Positions 8,647-16,304 of a DNA stretch of 64,000 nt are shown one piece after another. A model generated the notes under the pieces. The model was not told the origin of the DNA. It was given only the letters and a program-made list of their open reading frames with translations, and did no database searches. The DNA comes from Thermanaerothrix solaris (GTDB lineage Bacteria; Chloroflexota; Anaerolineae; Anaerolineales; Anaerolineaceae), in the NCBI RefSeq assembly GCF_032334255.1, contig NZ_JAUHMF010000002.1:434001-498000 (forward strand), in the 5' to 3' direction. The number at the start of each line of letters is the position of its first letter. The stretch's first letter is position 1. The position numbers and the translations under genes are program-made.

Positions 8647-10437
8647 TTATTTAACGGTGTCCTTGGTGACCAGCGAGAGCGGGACGGGAATGTACGACTC
8701 GACCTTCTCGCCCTTGAGGTACTTGACGGCGGTTTCGACGGCGAGTTGGCCCATCAGGGCGGGTTGCTGGGCGACGGTGGCCGCCAGCTTGCCGTCCTTC
8801 ACAGCCTGGACAGCATCGTCAATGGCATCGAAGCCGACGAAGACGATGCCGGTGCGGCCGGCGGCCTCAGCGGCCTGGATGGCGCCGAGCACCATCTCAT
8901 CGTTGTGGGCGAAGACGCCGGCGATATCGGGCTGGGCCTGGAGGATATTCTCGAAGACCTTGAGGCCCTTATCGCGGTTGAAGTCGGCGGTCTGTTGGGC
9001 GACGATCTTGGCGTCCTTGCAGTTCTGGCTCATGTACTCGTTGAAGCCCTGGCCGCGGTCACGGGCGGCGGAGGTGCCGGCGATACCCTGGAGTTCGACC
9101 ACGTTGCCCTTGCCGCCGATGGCCTTGCAGAGGAACTCTGCGGCCATGCGCCCGCCGGCGACGTTGTCGGAGGCGATGTGGCTGACGACCTGGCCGCCGT
9201 TGGCGCCGCGATCAACGGTGAAGACGGGGATACCGGCGGCGTTAGCCTTCTGGATGGCGGGGACAACGGCGTCGGAGTCGGTGGGGTTGATGAGGAGGGC
9301 GGAGACCTTCTTGTTGATGAGGTCTTCGATGCCGGCGGTCATCTTAGCCGAGTCGTCCTGGGCGTCCACGACGATGAGTTTGACGCCCGCAGCATCGGCA
9401 GCTTTCTGCGCACCATCGCGCAGGGTGACGAAGAAGGGGTTGTTGAGGGTCGAGAGCACCAACCCCAGCGTGATCTCACCGGCGGGCTTGGGCGGGGTCA
9501 CACCCAGCGATTCGGCCGTCACCAGGTTGAGCGGGACGGGGACGTACGACTCGACCTTCTCGCCCTTGAGGTACTTGACGGCGGTTTCGACGGCGAGTTG
9601 GCCCATCAGGGCGGGTTGCTGGGCGACGGTGGCCGCCAGCTTGCCGTCCTTCACAGCCTGGACAGCATCGTCAATGGCATCGAAGCCGACGAAGACGATG
9701 CCGGTGCGGCCGGCGGCCTCAGCGGCCTGGATGGCGCCGAGCACCATCTCATCGTTGTGGGCGAAGACGCCGGCGATATCGGGCTGGGCCTGGAGGATAT
9801 TCTCGAAGACCTTGAGGCCCTTATCGCGGTTGAAGTCGGCGGTCTGTTGGGCGACGATCTTGGCGTCCTTGCAGTTCTGGCTCATGTACTCGTTGAAGCC
9901 CTGGCCGCGGTCACGGGCGGCGGAGGTGCCGGCGATACCCTGGAGTTCGACCACGTTGCCCTTGCCGCCGATGGCCTTGCAGAGGAACTCTGCGGCCATG
10001 CGCCCGCCGGCGACGTTGTCGGAGGCGATGTGGCTGACGACCTGGCCGCCGTTGGCGCCGCGATCAACGGTGAAGACGGGGATACCGGCGGCGTTAGCCT
10101 TCTGGATGGCGGGGACAACGGCGTCGGAGTCGGTGGGGTTGATGAGGAGGGCGGAGACCTTCTTGTTGATGAGGTCTTCGATGCCGGCGGTCATCTTAGC
10201 CGAGTCGTCCTGGGCGTCCACGACGATGAGTTTGACGCCCGCAGCATCGGCAGCTTTCTGCGCACCATCGCGCAGGGTGACGAAGAAGGGGTTGTTGAGG
10301 GTCGAGAGCACCAACCCTAACGTGATTTCACCGCTAGGGGCGGCGGTTGGGGTCGCGGCGGGTTGGGCCGGCGCGCAGGCCGCCAGAACCATGGCCGCGA
10401 GGACCAACAGATGGAATAACCAGGTTACACGTTTCAT
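8647..10437 (-). CDS. rbsB: Ribose-type binding lipoprotein with two tandem binding domains
   Basis: A 596-residue protein, twice the usual length. A signal peptide with lipobox LAAC (Cys21) anchors it outside the membrane. It then contains two nearly identical type 1 periplasmic-binding folds of 284 residues each (about 36-319 and 320-596), each beginning GEITLGLVLSTLNNPFF and containing FTVDRGANGG, VVELQGIAGTSAARDRGQGF and VFVGFDAIDDA. The repeats differ mainly at their C-terminal tips (ESYVPVPLNLV versus ESYIPVPLSLV). A strong ribosome site (AAGGAGGAG) precedes the ATG. Family members are normally single-domain, so one chain would offer two ligand sites to the same permease. Confidence 0.92.
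   Translation of the reverse strand: MKRVTWLFHLLVLAAMVLAACAPAQPAATPTAAPSGEITLGLVLSTLNNPFFVTLRDGAQKAADAAGVKLIVVDAQDDSAKMTAGIEDLINKKVSALLINPTDSDAVVPAIQKANAAGIPVFTVDRGANGGQVVSHIASDNVAGGRMAAEFLCKAIGGKGNVVELQGIAGTSAARDRGQGFNEYMSQNCKDAKIVAQQTADFNRDKGLKVFENILQAQPDIAGVFAHNDEMVLGAIQAAEAAGRTGIVFVGFDAIDDAVQAVKDGKLAATVAQQPALMGQLAVETAVKYLKGEKVESYVPVPLNLVTAESLGVTPPKPAGEITLGLVLSTLNNPFFVTLRDGAQKAADAAGVKLIVVDAQDDSAKMTAGIEDLINKKVSALLINPTDSDAVVPAIQKANAAGIPVFTVDRGANGGQVVSHIASDNVAGGRMAAEFLCKAIGGKGNVVELQGIAGTSAARDRGQGFNEYMSQNCKDAKIVAQQTADFNRDKGLKVFENILQAQPDIAGVFAHNDEMVLGAIQAAEAAGRTGIVFVGFDAIDDAVQAVKDGKLAATVAQQPALMGQLAVETAVKYLKGEKVESYIPVPLSLVTKDTVK
8692..9465. repeat. Copy 2 of a 774-base direct repeat inside rbsB (C-terminal domain)
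   Basis: Identical by eye to 9544-10317 at an offset of 852 bases (284 codons, in frame). Identity stops abruptly on both sides, where sequences stay similar but differ at synonymous and some amino-acid positions. Confidence 0.95.
9544..10317. repeat. Copy 1 of the 774-base direct repeat inside rbsB (N-terminal domain)
   Basis: Partner of 8692-9465. I compared the two copies line by line and saw no mismatch; the first differences appear just outside (positions 9541-9543 against 8689-8691, and 10318 onward against 9466 onward). Confidence 0.95.
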
Positions 10438-10553
10438 CTTTCTCCTCCTTTTCTTACCAGGATTTAGATACGTTGATTAGACGACTAAACGTTAACTGAG
10501 CCGATCTCTGGATCACGATTTTTTTTCGCTTCCAACCTCCTTTCCAGGCCCGC

Positions 10554-11519
10554 TTAACGTGAGGGCGGGCTGAATGCTTTGTACAGCAAGAGTGCCAGGG
10601 CAATCACCACCCCCTTCACGACCTGCTCCCACAGCGGGGACACATTGAGCAGGTTGAGGCCATTGTTGAGGGTTTCGATCAACAACGCCCCCAACAGGGT
10701 TCCGCCCAAACCGCCTTCACCGCCGGCAAAACTGGTGCCACCGACAACCACGGCGGCGATGGCGTTGAATTCATATCCTTGGCCAATGATGGGTTGTGCG
10801 GAGTCCAGGCGCGCTACCAGTACTAGCCCGGCCAGTGCAGCACAGAACCCCGAGATCGCATAAACCAACACAGTGATGCGCTCGGTAGGTATGCCGGCCA
10901 GGCGCGCGGCGGTCGGATTATCCCCCAGCAGGTAGATATAGGCGCCGTAGCGGGTGCGGGTGAGGAAGATCCACCCCAGCAAGAAGACCAGTGCTGTCAG
11001 CACGATGGGCACGGGGATACCGCTCACCACACCGGTGCCAATCCAGCGGAAGGTCGCCGGTAGCCCGGTGATCGGTTGCCCCTGGGTGTACATCAGGGTC
11101 AATCCACGCGCCACGGTGAGCATGCCCAACGTGGCAATAAAGGGCGGGATGCGTGCCTTGGTAATCATCAACCCGTTAATGACGCCCAGCAGTGTGCCGA
11201 TGCCCAGCGCCGCCAGCACCGCCAGCCCAACCGGCTGCCCTTGTTTCATGAGCGAGGCGCCGATGGTCACAGCCAGAGCCAGCACCGAACCCACCGAGAG
11301 GTCAATCCCTCCGGTGAGAATGACCAGGGTCATGCCCACGCTGACGATGCCATTGATGGTGGCCTGGCGCAGGATGTTGATGAGGTTTGAGGCGGTGAGA
11401 AAACGGTCCGAAAGCAGCGTCAGCGCCAGCATCAACAGCATGAATGAGAAGACCAGTCCGAAGCGCTGAATGAAGGCGCGGCGGTCAAAACGAAGCGCAG
11501 CCGGTTGAGTTACCGTCAT
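10554..11519 (-). CDS. rbsC: Ribose-type ABC transporter permease (proximal copy)
   Basis: A 321-residue RbsC-family permease with the motif LTGGIDLSVGSVLALAV and the cytoplasmic loop VVGGTSFAGGEGGLGGT. It is clearly homologous to, but well diverged from, the permease at 6066-7076, so it is an old paralogue unlike the recent repeat within rbsB. The ATG at 11519 is preferred over the adjacent ATG at 11522 because it leaves a six-base gap from the GGAG ribosome site. It follows rbsD by about 20 bases. The 116 bases between this gene and rbsB hold only the rbsB ribosome site and a weak imperfect dyad. Confidence 0.92.
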   Translation of the reverse strand: MTVTQPAALRFDRRAFIQRFGLVFSFMLLMLALTLLSDRFLTASNLINILRQATINGIVSVGMTLVILTGGIDLSVGSVLALAVTIGASLMKQGQPVGLAVLAALGIGTLLGVINGLMITKARIPPFIATLGMLTVARGLTLMYTQGQPITGLPATFRWIGTGVVSGIPVPIVLTALVFLLGWIFLTRTRYGAYIYLLGDNPTAARLAGIPTERITVLVYAISGFCAALAGLVLVARLDSAQPIIGQGYEFNAIAAVVVGGTSFAGGEGGLGGTLLGALLIETLNNGLNLLNVSPLWEQVVKGVVIALALLLYKAFSPPSR

Positions 11520-11540
11520 CATTCACTCCATTCAACGGGG

Positions 11541-11936
11541 TTAAAAGACCACCCCAGCCACCAAGATGACGTTGGCGTAAGGGGTGAACTCACCCGTGCG
11601 CACTACGGCGCGGGCGCGGTGGCACAAATCTTTCAATTCCTCATGACTAACCTGTTCAAAGGGCACGCCGGTCAGCAGAGTTTGCAAATCCTGCATCACC
11701 TGAGGACTGACGCGCACGGTCTCGTTGGCGATGATGGCCCGTTCGACCTGCATCTCGCTGAGTACCGTGCGTACCGTCTCAATGAAACCGGGCACTCCAC
11801 GAGTCAACGCCAGGTCAATTCGGTAGGTCTCGGCAGGAATGGGCAACCCGGCATCGGCGATGACGACCATATCGCCGTGTCCCAGGCTGGCAATGAGTTC
11901 GGAAAGGGCGGTATTAAGCAAGGGGGTCTTCTTCAT
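11541..11936 (-). CDS. rbsD: D-ribose pyranase
   Basis: A 131-residue protein of normal length. Interconverts the pyranose and furanose forms of ribose so that ribokinase receives its substrate. The N-terminal LNTALSELIASLGHGDMVVI with its catalytic His (about residue 20), ADAGLPIP and the C-terminal TGEFTPYANVILVAGV are all diagnostic. Its ATG overlaps the rbsK stop by four bases. This gene is the strongest evidence that the operon handles ribose. Confidence 0.95.
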   Translation of the reverse strand: MKKTPLLNTALSELIASLGHGDMVVIADAGLPIPAETYRIDLALTRGVPGFIETVRTVLSEMQVERAIIANETVRVSPQVMQDLQTLLTGVPFEQVSHEELKDLCHRARAVVRTGEFTPYANVILVAGVVF

Positions 11937-12850
11937 GGCTGACCTCTCTCTTTCAGAAATTGGAGCAATTCATCGCGGCGGGGCATGGAGGGCTGGGCGC
12001 CGGGGCGGGTAACGGCAATGGCGCCGGCGGCATTGCCCCAGATGGCCGCCTCGCGCACGGATTTACCCTCGCTCAGCGCCAGGGCGAACGCGCCGGCAAA
12101 GGCATCGCCTGCCGCCACGGTATCCACAACGGTCACTTTATACGCCGGTAGATGTTCACGTTGGTCTCCAATGGCCAACAGTGCGCCTTCCTCACCCAGG
12201 GTGACCACCAGGTTGCGCGCACCCATGGCTTGCACCGACCGGATGGCGGCTTCGCGGTCGCTTTCACCTCCCGCCAGCAGGGATAATTCGGGTTGGTTGG
12301 GGAGCAGGTAATCCACCCGCGCCAGCAAATGGGGCGGCAGGGGGCGAGCCGGAGCGGGATTGAGCACGACCTGTAACCCATAGCGATGCGCCAGGTCGGT
12401 GGCGGCTTCCACGGCATCCAGGGGGCATTCCAGTTGCATCAGCAATACCTCGGCGCCCTTAAAAGCCGCCTCGGCGGCGTAAACATCCTGCGCCGAGACA
12501 CGCCAGTTGGCCCCCGAGGCGACAACAATGGTGTTCTGACCTGCCGCATCCAGGGTAATCAGGGCGACACCGGTGGGGGCATCTGGATCGCGGCGGATGT
12601 AGGTGGTATCCACGCCGTCTTGGGCGACGGTGGCCAATAAAGCCTCTCCGAAGGCATCCTGCCCGACCCGCCCGATCATTCGCACCTTGCCCCCCAAGCG
12701 CGCCACGGCCACGGCTTGATTGGCCCCCTTGCCGCCGGGGAAGGTTTGAAAATCACTGCCGATGATGGTTTCACCGGGCTGGGGGTGGCGCGGCGCCCGC
12801 ACCACCAGGTCCATGTTTAGACTACCTACGATGACAACCGTTCCACTCAT
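11933..12850 (-). CDS. rbsK: Ribokinase
   Basis: A 305-residue PfkB-family kinase that phosphorylates ribose to ribose 5-phosphate in the cytoplasm. The N-terminal signature VGSLNMDLVVRAPRHPQPGE and GGKGANQAVAVARLGG, and the C-terminal anion hole and catalytic base region (DTVAAGDAFAGAFA), are intact. Its start overlaps the rbsR stop by four bases, indicating tight coupling of regulator and kinase. Confidence 0.96.
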   Translation of the reverse strand: MSGTVVIVGSLNMDLVVRAPRHPQPGETIIGSDFQTFPGGKGANQAVAVARLGGKVRMIGRVGQDAFGEALLATVAQDGVDTTYIRRDPDAPTGVALITLDAAGQNTIVVASGANWRVSAQDVYAAEAAFKGAEVLLMQLECPLDAVEAATDLAHRYGLQVVLNPAPARPLPPHLLARVDYLLPNQPELSLLAGGESDREAAIRSVQAMGARNLVVTLGEEGALLAIGDQREHLPAYKVTVVDTVAAGDAFAGAFALALSEGKSVREAAIWGNAAGAIAVTRPGAQPSMPRRDELLQFLKERGQP

Positions 12851-13848
12851 AAGACCCTCCGTGTGGTTTCACGCTCGATCAGGGTGGTGGGGATAACCAC
12901 GCGCCGCGCCGGCAGGTTGCGGTTGGCGATGCGTTCCAACAGCAAGTGCACCGCGGATTGTCCCAAGGCCACTTTGTCCTGGCGAATGGTGGTCAAGGGG
13001 GGAGAGGTGTAAGATGCCAGTTCAATATCATCAAAGCCGATGATGGCGACCGCATCCGGCACGGCCAGCCCCAGTTCGGCCAGGGCGCGCAAGGCGCCGA
13101 TGGCCATCATGTCGTTGCAGGCAAAGATGGCAGTAGGAGGATGGGGAAGTGTGAAGAGTCGCCGGGTTGCCAGGTAACCTGAGCGGGGCGAGAAATCACC
13201 CCGCACGATCAAATCTTCCTCCACTTCCAACCCGGCTTCGCCGAGCGCCTGGCGGTAACCGATCACGCGCTGAGCGCTGGGGGTGAGGTGGGAAGGCCCG
13301 GTGATGCAACCGATGCGCCGATGCCCCAGGCGGATAAGATGACGCGTGGCGAGCAGGCCGCCTTGGAGATTGTCGGCAAGCACGGTATCCACGTCCAGAT
13401 GGCTGAGTTGGCGGTCTACCACCACGACTGGGACCTCTTGTCGCATCAGATCTTCCAGTGACTGACTGCGGTCACCAGCGGCAACGAAGATCAATCCGTC
13501 CACCTGCTTGGTCGTCAGCACTTCCACATAGAGGCGCTCTTTATCCAGTTCGTTTTCGCTGTTGCCGAGGATGACGTTGTAACCCTCACGGAAGGCGGCA
13601 TCCTCAATGGCGCGGGCGACCTCGGCAAAGAAGGGGTTGGCGCTATCGGGCAGGATCAGGCCAAGCGTGCGCGTTTCACCGCGGCGCAGAGAGCGGGCCA
13701 GGACGTTGGGGCGGTAGCCCAATTCCTCCATGGCTTGCAGCACGCGCTCGCGCGCTTCGGGTGAGACGAAGCGGGTGTTGTTGATGACATGGGAAACGGT
13801 GGTAGGGGAGACGCCGGCACGCGCGGCAACTTCGCGAATGGTGGGCAT
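12847..13848 (-). CDS. rbsR: LacI-family repressor of the rbs operon
   Basis: A 333-residue regulator with a LacI helix-turn-helix at the very start (TIREVAARAGVSPTTVSHVI), the hinge LGYRPNVLARSLRRG, and a ribose-binding-like sensor domain (LGLILPDSANPFFAEV to IIGFDDIELASYTSPPLTTI). The ATG at 13848 gives the standard N-terminus; a longer reading from 13932 would translate the operator repeats and was rejected. No good ribosome site is seen. The gene is first in the operon directly behind its own operators, so it should autoregulate and respond to ribose. Confidence 0.94.
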   Translation of the reverse strand: MPTIREVAARAGVSPTTVSHVINNTRFVSPEARERVLQAMEELGYRPNVLARSLRRGETRTLGLILPDSANPFFAEVARAIEDAAFREGYNVILGNSENELDKERLYVEVLTTKQVDGLIFVAAGDRSQSLEDLMRQEVPVVVVDRQLSHLDVDTVLADNLQGGLLATRHLIRLGHRRIGCITGPSHLTPSAQRVIGYRQALGEAGLEVEEDLIVRGDFSPRSGYLATRRLFTLPHPPTAIFACNDMMAIGALRALAELGLAVPDAVAIIGFDDIELASYTSPPLTTIRQDKVALGQSAVHLLLERIANRNLPARRVVIPTTLIERETTRRVL

Positions 13849-13857
13849 AGGACAGGG

Positions 13858-13897
13858 CTCCGCAAAGGATTGCGCAAAGGTTTGCGCAAACGATTGC
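13858..13897 (-). promoter_or_regulatory. Tandem LacI-type operator repeats
   Basis: TTGCGCAAA occurs at 13870-13878 and 13882-13890, with a degenerate copy at 13858-13866, spaced 12 bases apart. The 13881-13890 copy, TTTGCGCAAA, is a perfect palindrome. They lie just downstream of the predicted transcription start of rbsR, where a bound repressor would block transcription of the whole operon. Confidence 0.72.
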
Positions 13898-13903
13898 AGT
13901 ACT

Positions 13904-13932
13904 AATATAGCGATTTTAAAATCAAAAGTCAA
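13904..13932 (-). promoter_or_regulatory. Sigma-70-type promoter of the rbs operon
   Basis: On the minus strand, TTGACT (13927-13932), a 17-base spacer and TATATT (13904-13909). Predicted start near 13897, immediately before the operator repeats. Best-matching promoter in the region. Confidence 0.75.
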
Positions 13933-13934
13933 TA

Positions 13935-14342
13935 GGTAATTTTCACCCGCGTCTGGGTGTTATTCTATTTGCCCCTTTGGTTAGGTCCAACCCCCTGTAT
14001 GCGCTAATCGGTTTTGAGGCGACCTTCCTTACCGCTGGGCTGCTGCAAGAAGAATTTGTTTGGTGTGGATAGGCCTTATGGGGGCTATTGGAGGGCCGAA
14101 GGGCAGTCAGTGCCAGCGTGATCCTGGGCGTGAAGGGGTGGCTGTGGCATCTTCCTCTGGTAGTCACCCCGGGCAAATTCATGACCGATGATCCCATGCT
14201 ATTCCTGCTTCTGGCCGTAGAGATTGGCCTGCCCTCGATCCTGATGATCTGGGTTTATCTTCAAGCGTGCGGCAGGGTCCTAGCAACCATGCTTTTTCAC
14301 GCTACCATGTATTGGTCTATATGGGTTTCTTGCTGTCTATAA
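13935..14342 (+). pseudogene. Remnant of a CPBP (CAAX-type) membrane protease gene
   Basis: One frame reads LGVILFAPLVRSNPLYAL, then GLLQEEFVWCG, an in-frame TAG at 14070-14072, then ALWGLLEGRRAVSASVILG, GWLWHLPLVV and further hydrophobic segments to a stop at 14340-14342. The EE motif and W-HLP are family hallmarks. The stop falls where family members usually have Tyr (FxWRGY), a one-base change from TAC or TAT. The 5' end is missing: the frame runs back into the rbsR promoter without a start codon. So the gene is both truncated and interrupted. Intact relatives occur at 22690-23601 and 62285-63184. Confidence 0.75.
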
Positions 14343-14558
14343 CAAAAATCCTGCCCATCCTAACTCTGATGATAGCCCGGTGGCGAAAATTAGCGGTTGG
14401 CGCGGGTCGGTACCGTCGGCGTCGGATACAATCAGATCCCATAACAACCGCATAGCCACGCCCTCACCCCCAATAAAATCACGCACCCATTCCGCTGGAA
14501 TGAGCCGGCTGTGCACCTCTCCCTTTGGTAAATCTATGTACAACCTTTTTTGTTCCAT
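14337..14558 (-). pseudogene. 5' fragment of an aldehyde:ferredoxin oxidoreductase-type gene
   Basis: The 73-residue reading starts MEQKRLYIDLPKGEVHSRLI and contains FIGGEGVAMRLLWDLI and PLIFATGLSSE. This matches the N-terminal domain of tungsten-dependent aldehyde:ferredoxin oxidoreductases (about 600 residues), which begins with GG-G-RLL-WD and the NPLIFATG phrase. The start codon and an AAGGAGG ribosome site are intact, but the protein ends after the first tenth of the family. Its 3' end coincides with the end of the CPBP remnant, so a deletion probably joined the two. Nothing is seen in the 165 bases upstream of it. Confidence 0.68.
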
Positions 14559-14728
14559 ACGCACGCCCTCCTTGAGAGAAGAATTTAATCTGCTTACTCA
14601 TTGAAGATAAACAAAACCGAAATTTCTCAACGTCAGATGCGGCTGAATTTTGAATTGCGCCAGTTGGTGATAAACTTTAACATCAAATCGTAAGGGTTAT
14701 TTCATTTCTGGCGTTCTCGGAGGTTAGG

Positions 14729-15226
14729 GTGTCCAATCCCCACGTTTCTCGCCCCCGTTTTCCCGAGGGTTATCTACACAATCCCACTCGCTGGTTGGCC
14801 TGGGCAGAAGTGGAAGCGCGACTGCAGGCTGCGCTTCACTACTGGCTGGTGACCGTCTCTTCCCAAGGACGGCCACATGCTGTGCCACTGTGGGGAGTGT
14901 GGGTGGGGGGCTGTTTCTACTTTGACGGCAGCCCGCAGACCCGTCATGCGCGTAACCTGCACGATAACCCGCAGGTCATCGTGCATCTGGAAAGCGGGGC
15001 CCAAGTGGTAATTGTGGAGGGTGAAGGCATGAGCGTGCCCCGCCCTGAGCCCCCTCTGGCCGCGGCGCTGGCGGCAGCCTATGGCAACAAGTATGCCACA
15101 CTCGGTTATACGCCAGCGCCCACGCAGTGGGATGAAGGTGGACTGTACCGGGTTGTGCCGCGTAAAGTGCTGGCTTGGAATGATTTCACCCAGGATCCAA
15201 CGCGTTTCATCTTTCCCTCAGGATAA
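14729..15226 (+). CDS. Pyridoxamine 5'-phosphate oxidase-like flavin-binding protein
   Basis: A 165-residue split-barrel protein. The phrases WLVTVSSQGRPHAVPLWGVW, FYFDGSPQTRHARNL and NPQVIVHLESG are typical of the PNPOx-like/F420-dependent reductase superfamily that binds FMN or F420; the conserved Tyr-Arg-Val-x-Pro-x-x-x-x-x-W ending is also present. The GTG start at 14729 follows a GGAGG site. Substrate cannot be told; similar proteins in actinobacteria and Chloroflexota reduce or oxidise with F420. It stands alone, 18 bases before the nucleotidyltransferase-like gene. Confidence 0.82.
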   Translation: MSNPHVSRPRFPEGYLHNPTRWLAWAEVEARLQAALHYWLVTVSSQGRPHAVPLWGVWVGGCFYFDGSPQTRHARNLHDNPQVIVHLESGAQVVIVEGEGMSVPRPEPPLAAALAAAYGNKYATLGYTPAPTQWDEGGLYRVVPRKVLAWNDFTQDPTRFIFPSG

Positions 15227-15244
15227 CCCAAATCGGGGAATATA

Positions 15245-15730
15245 ATGGACACGCGTTTCTTCGAGGTCCTTCGCCTGATTCATTCCCGCCTGCGCCTTCT
15301 CCCTTATCCCTGGGTGCTTACCGGGAGTCTGGGCATGGCTCTACAGGGGATGCCGGTGGCGGTGCATGATGTTGACCTGCAAACCGACCGCATTGGCGCG
15401 TATGCCATTGCCGACCGCCTGGTGGAGTTCATCACCCAGCCGGTGCACGAGTGGGTTTCGGAACGCCTACGCTCTCACTTTGGTCGGTTGAAAATTGGCG
15501 GTATCCAGGTTGAGATTATGGGCGATATTCAGAAGTGGGTTGACGGCGCTTGGGAGCCGCCGGTGGATATCACCCGTTACCGCCATTGGGTGGACTATGA
15601 AGGATTGCGCCTTCCGGTCATGGATCTGGCATATGAGTATCAGGCCTATCTCAAATTGGGGCGGTGGGCCAAGGCGGCGCAGATTCGGGCCTGGTTGGAA
15701 GCACAAGGACGTCCCCTTGACCCGCCGTAA
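15245..15730 (+). CDS. Nucleotidyltransferase-like protein (MNT superfamily)
   Basis: A 161-residue protein. VLTGSLGMALQGMPVAVHDVDLQTD (about residues 20-44) is the pol-beta-type nucleotidyltransferase signature: GS motif followed by the D-x-D metal site. The rest (IQVEIMGDIQKWVDG, VMDLAYEYQAYLKLGRWAKA) fits the family's helical tail. Such proteins either transfer nucleotides (for example AMPylating toxins or the MNT half of MNT-HEPN antitoxin pairs) or are unassigned. No HEPN or toxin partner is seen on either side, so a stand-alone role is more likely. Function not assignable. Confidence 0.72.
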   Translation: MDTRFFEVLRLIHSRLRLLPYPWVLTGSLGMALQGMPVAVHDVDLQTDRIGAYAIADRLVEFITQPVHEWVSERLRSHFGRLKIGGIQVEIMGDIQKWVDGAWEPPVDITRYRHWVDYEGLRLPVMDLAYEYQAYLKLGRWAKAAQIRAWLEAQGRPLDPP

Positions 15731-15814
15731 GAAGTTTGTTCTCACCGTTACGGGGCAGCCTTTTCCCTATTCATTTCTTTGACTGGTTCCGGCTCAGTGG
15801 CGAAGCCGGGATGT

Positions 15815-16216
15815 TCAAGCGCTGTATTTACGCCGCCGTTCTTCGCGTTCTCGCGCGGCCTGCTCAACGAGATCGTCCAGATCCAGAGTCTCAATCTCGG
15901 GATCAAAAGGCTGGCTGAGCGGCCCTTGTGCCCGCCGATAGGCCTGGCCTGCGGTGTCTCGTTGCAAATAGCCGGCGTCTATCAAGTAGCGGCGGAGGGT
16001 GACGTGGTCAATGGGCAGGTTTTGGCCAAAGCGCAGGCACCAGCGCTGCAGATGCTGGTTGATTTCACCCTCCGAGTAGGTGCGATCGGGGGCTAATCCC
16101 ACGACCGCACTGATTAGGAGCACATGGTGATCCTGGGGTTTGCGCGGCCAATCCCGCGCGCTCAACACCAGGGCGGTAAACCGTTGCTTAAATTGGGAGA
16201 TCGAAAGGGTTTCCAT
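15815..16216 (-). CDS. DUF2087 domain protein
   Basis: A 133-residue protein whose centre, RTYSEGEINQHLQRWCLRFG then DHVTLRRYLIDAGYLQRD, matches DUF2087, a small winged-helix-like domain often attached to ArsR-type regulators. The Y-S-E-x-E-x-N and LRRYL-D-G-L-RD pattern is the hallmark. The start at 16216 was chosen because it gives the family N-terminus (ETLSISQFKQRF) and follows an AAGGA-like site; a reading from 16264 would run through the upstream terminator. The acidic tail (LDLDDLVEQAAREREE) is predicted helical. Probable nucleic-acid binder, unproven. Confidence 0.8.
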   Translation of the reverse strand: METLSISQFKQRFTALVLSARDWPRKPQDHHVLLISAVVGLAPDRTYSEGEINQHLQRWCLRFGQNLPIDHVTLRRYLIDAGYLQRDTAGQAYRRAQGPLSQPFDPEIETLDLDDLVEQAAREREERRRKYSA

Positions 16217-16235
16217 GGTTATTTTCCTTTGGCTT

Positions 16236-16266
16236 AAAAAGGGTGGGACACCGCCGGCGCCCACCC
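16236..16266 (-). terminator. Intrinsic terminator of the 2-oxoacid dehydrogenase operon
   Basis: A seven-base GC stem (16241-16247 with 16260-16266) followed on the minus strand by five T (16236-16240). It lies between the lpdA stop and the next gene. Confidence 0.8.
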
Positions 16267-16304
16267 ATCAGATAGGTCTCGGATTTCAGACTGACCCCGC
16301 GGTG

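Noticed and set aside
8545..10480. Two plus-strand open frames of about 590 and 625 codons opposite rbsB
   Set aside because: They mirror the GC-rich third codon positions of the duplicated rbsB gene and have no family features or ribosome site. Their internal repeat is only the rbsB repeat read backwards.
13849..13932. N-terminal extension of RbsR to the upstream in-frame start
   Set aside because: The extra residues (FAQTFAQSFAEP) are a translation of the operator repeats and the promoter would lie inside the gene.
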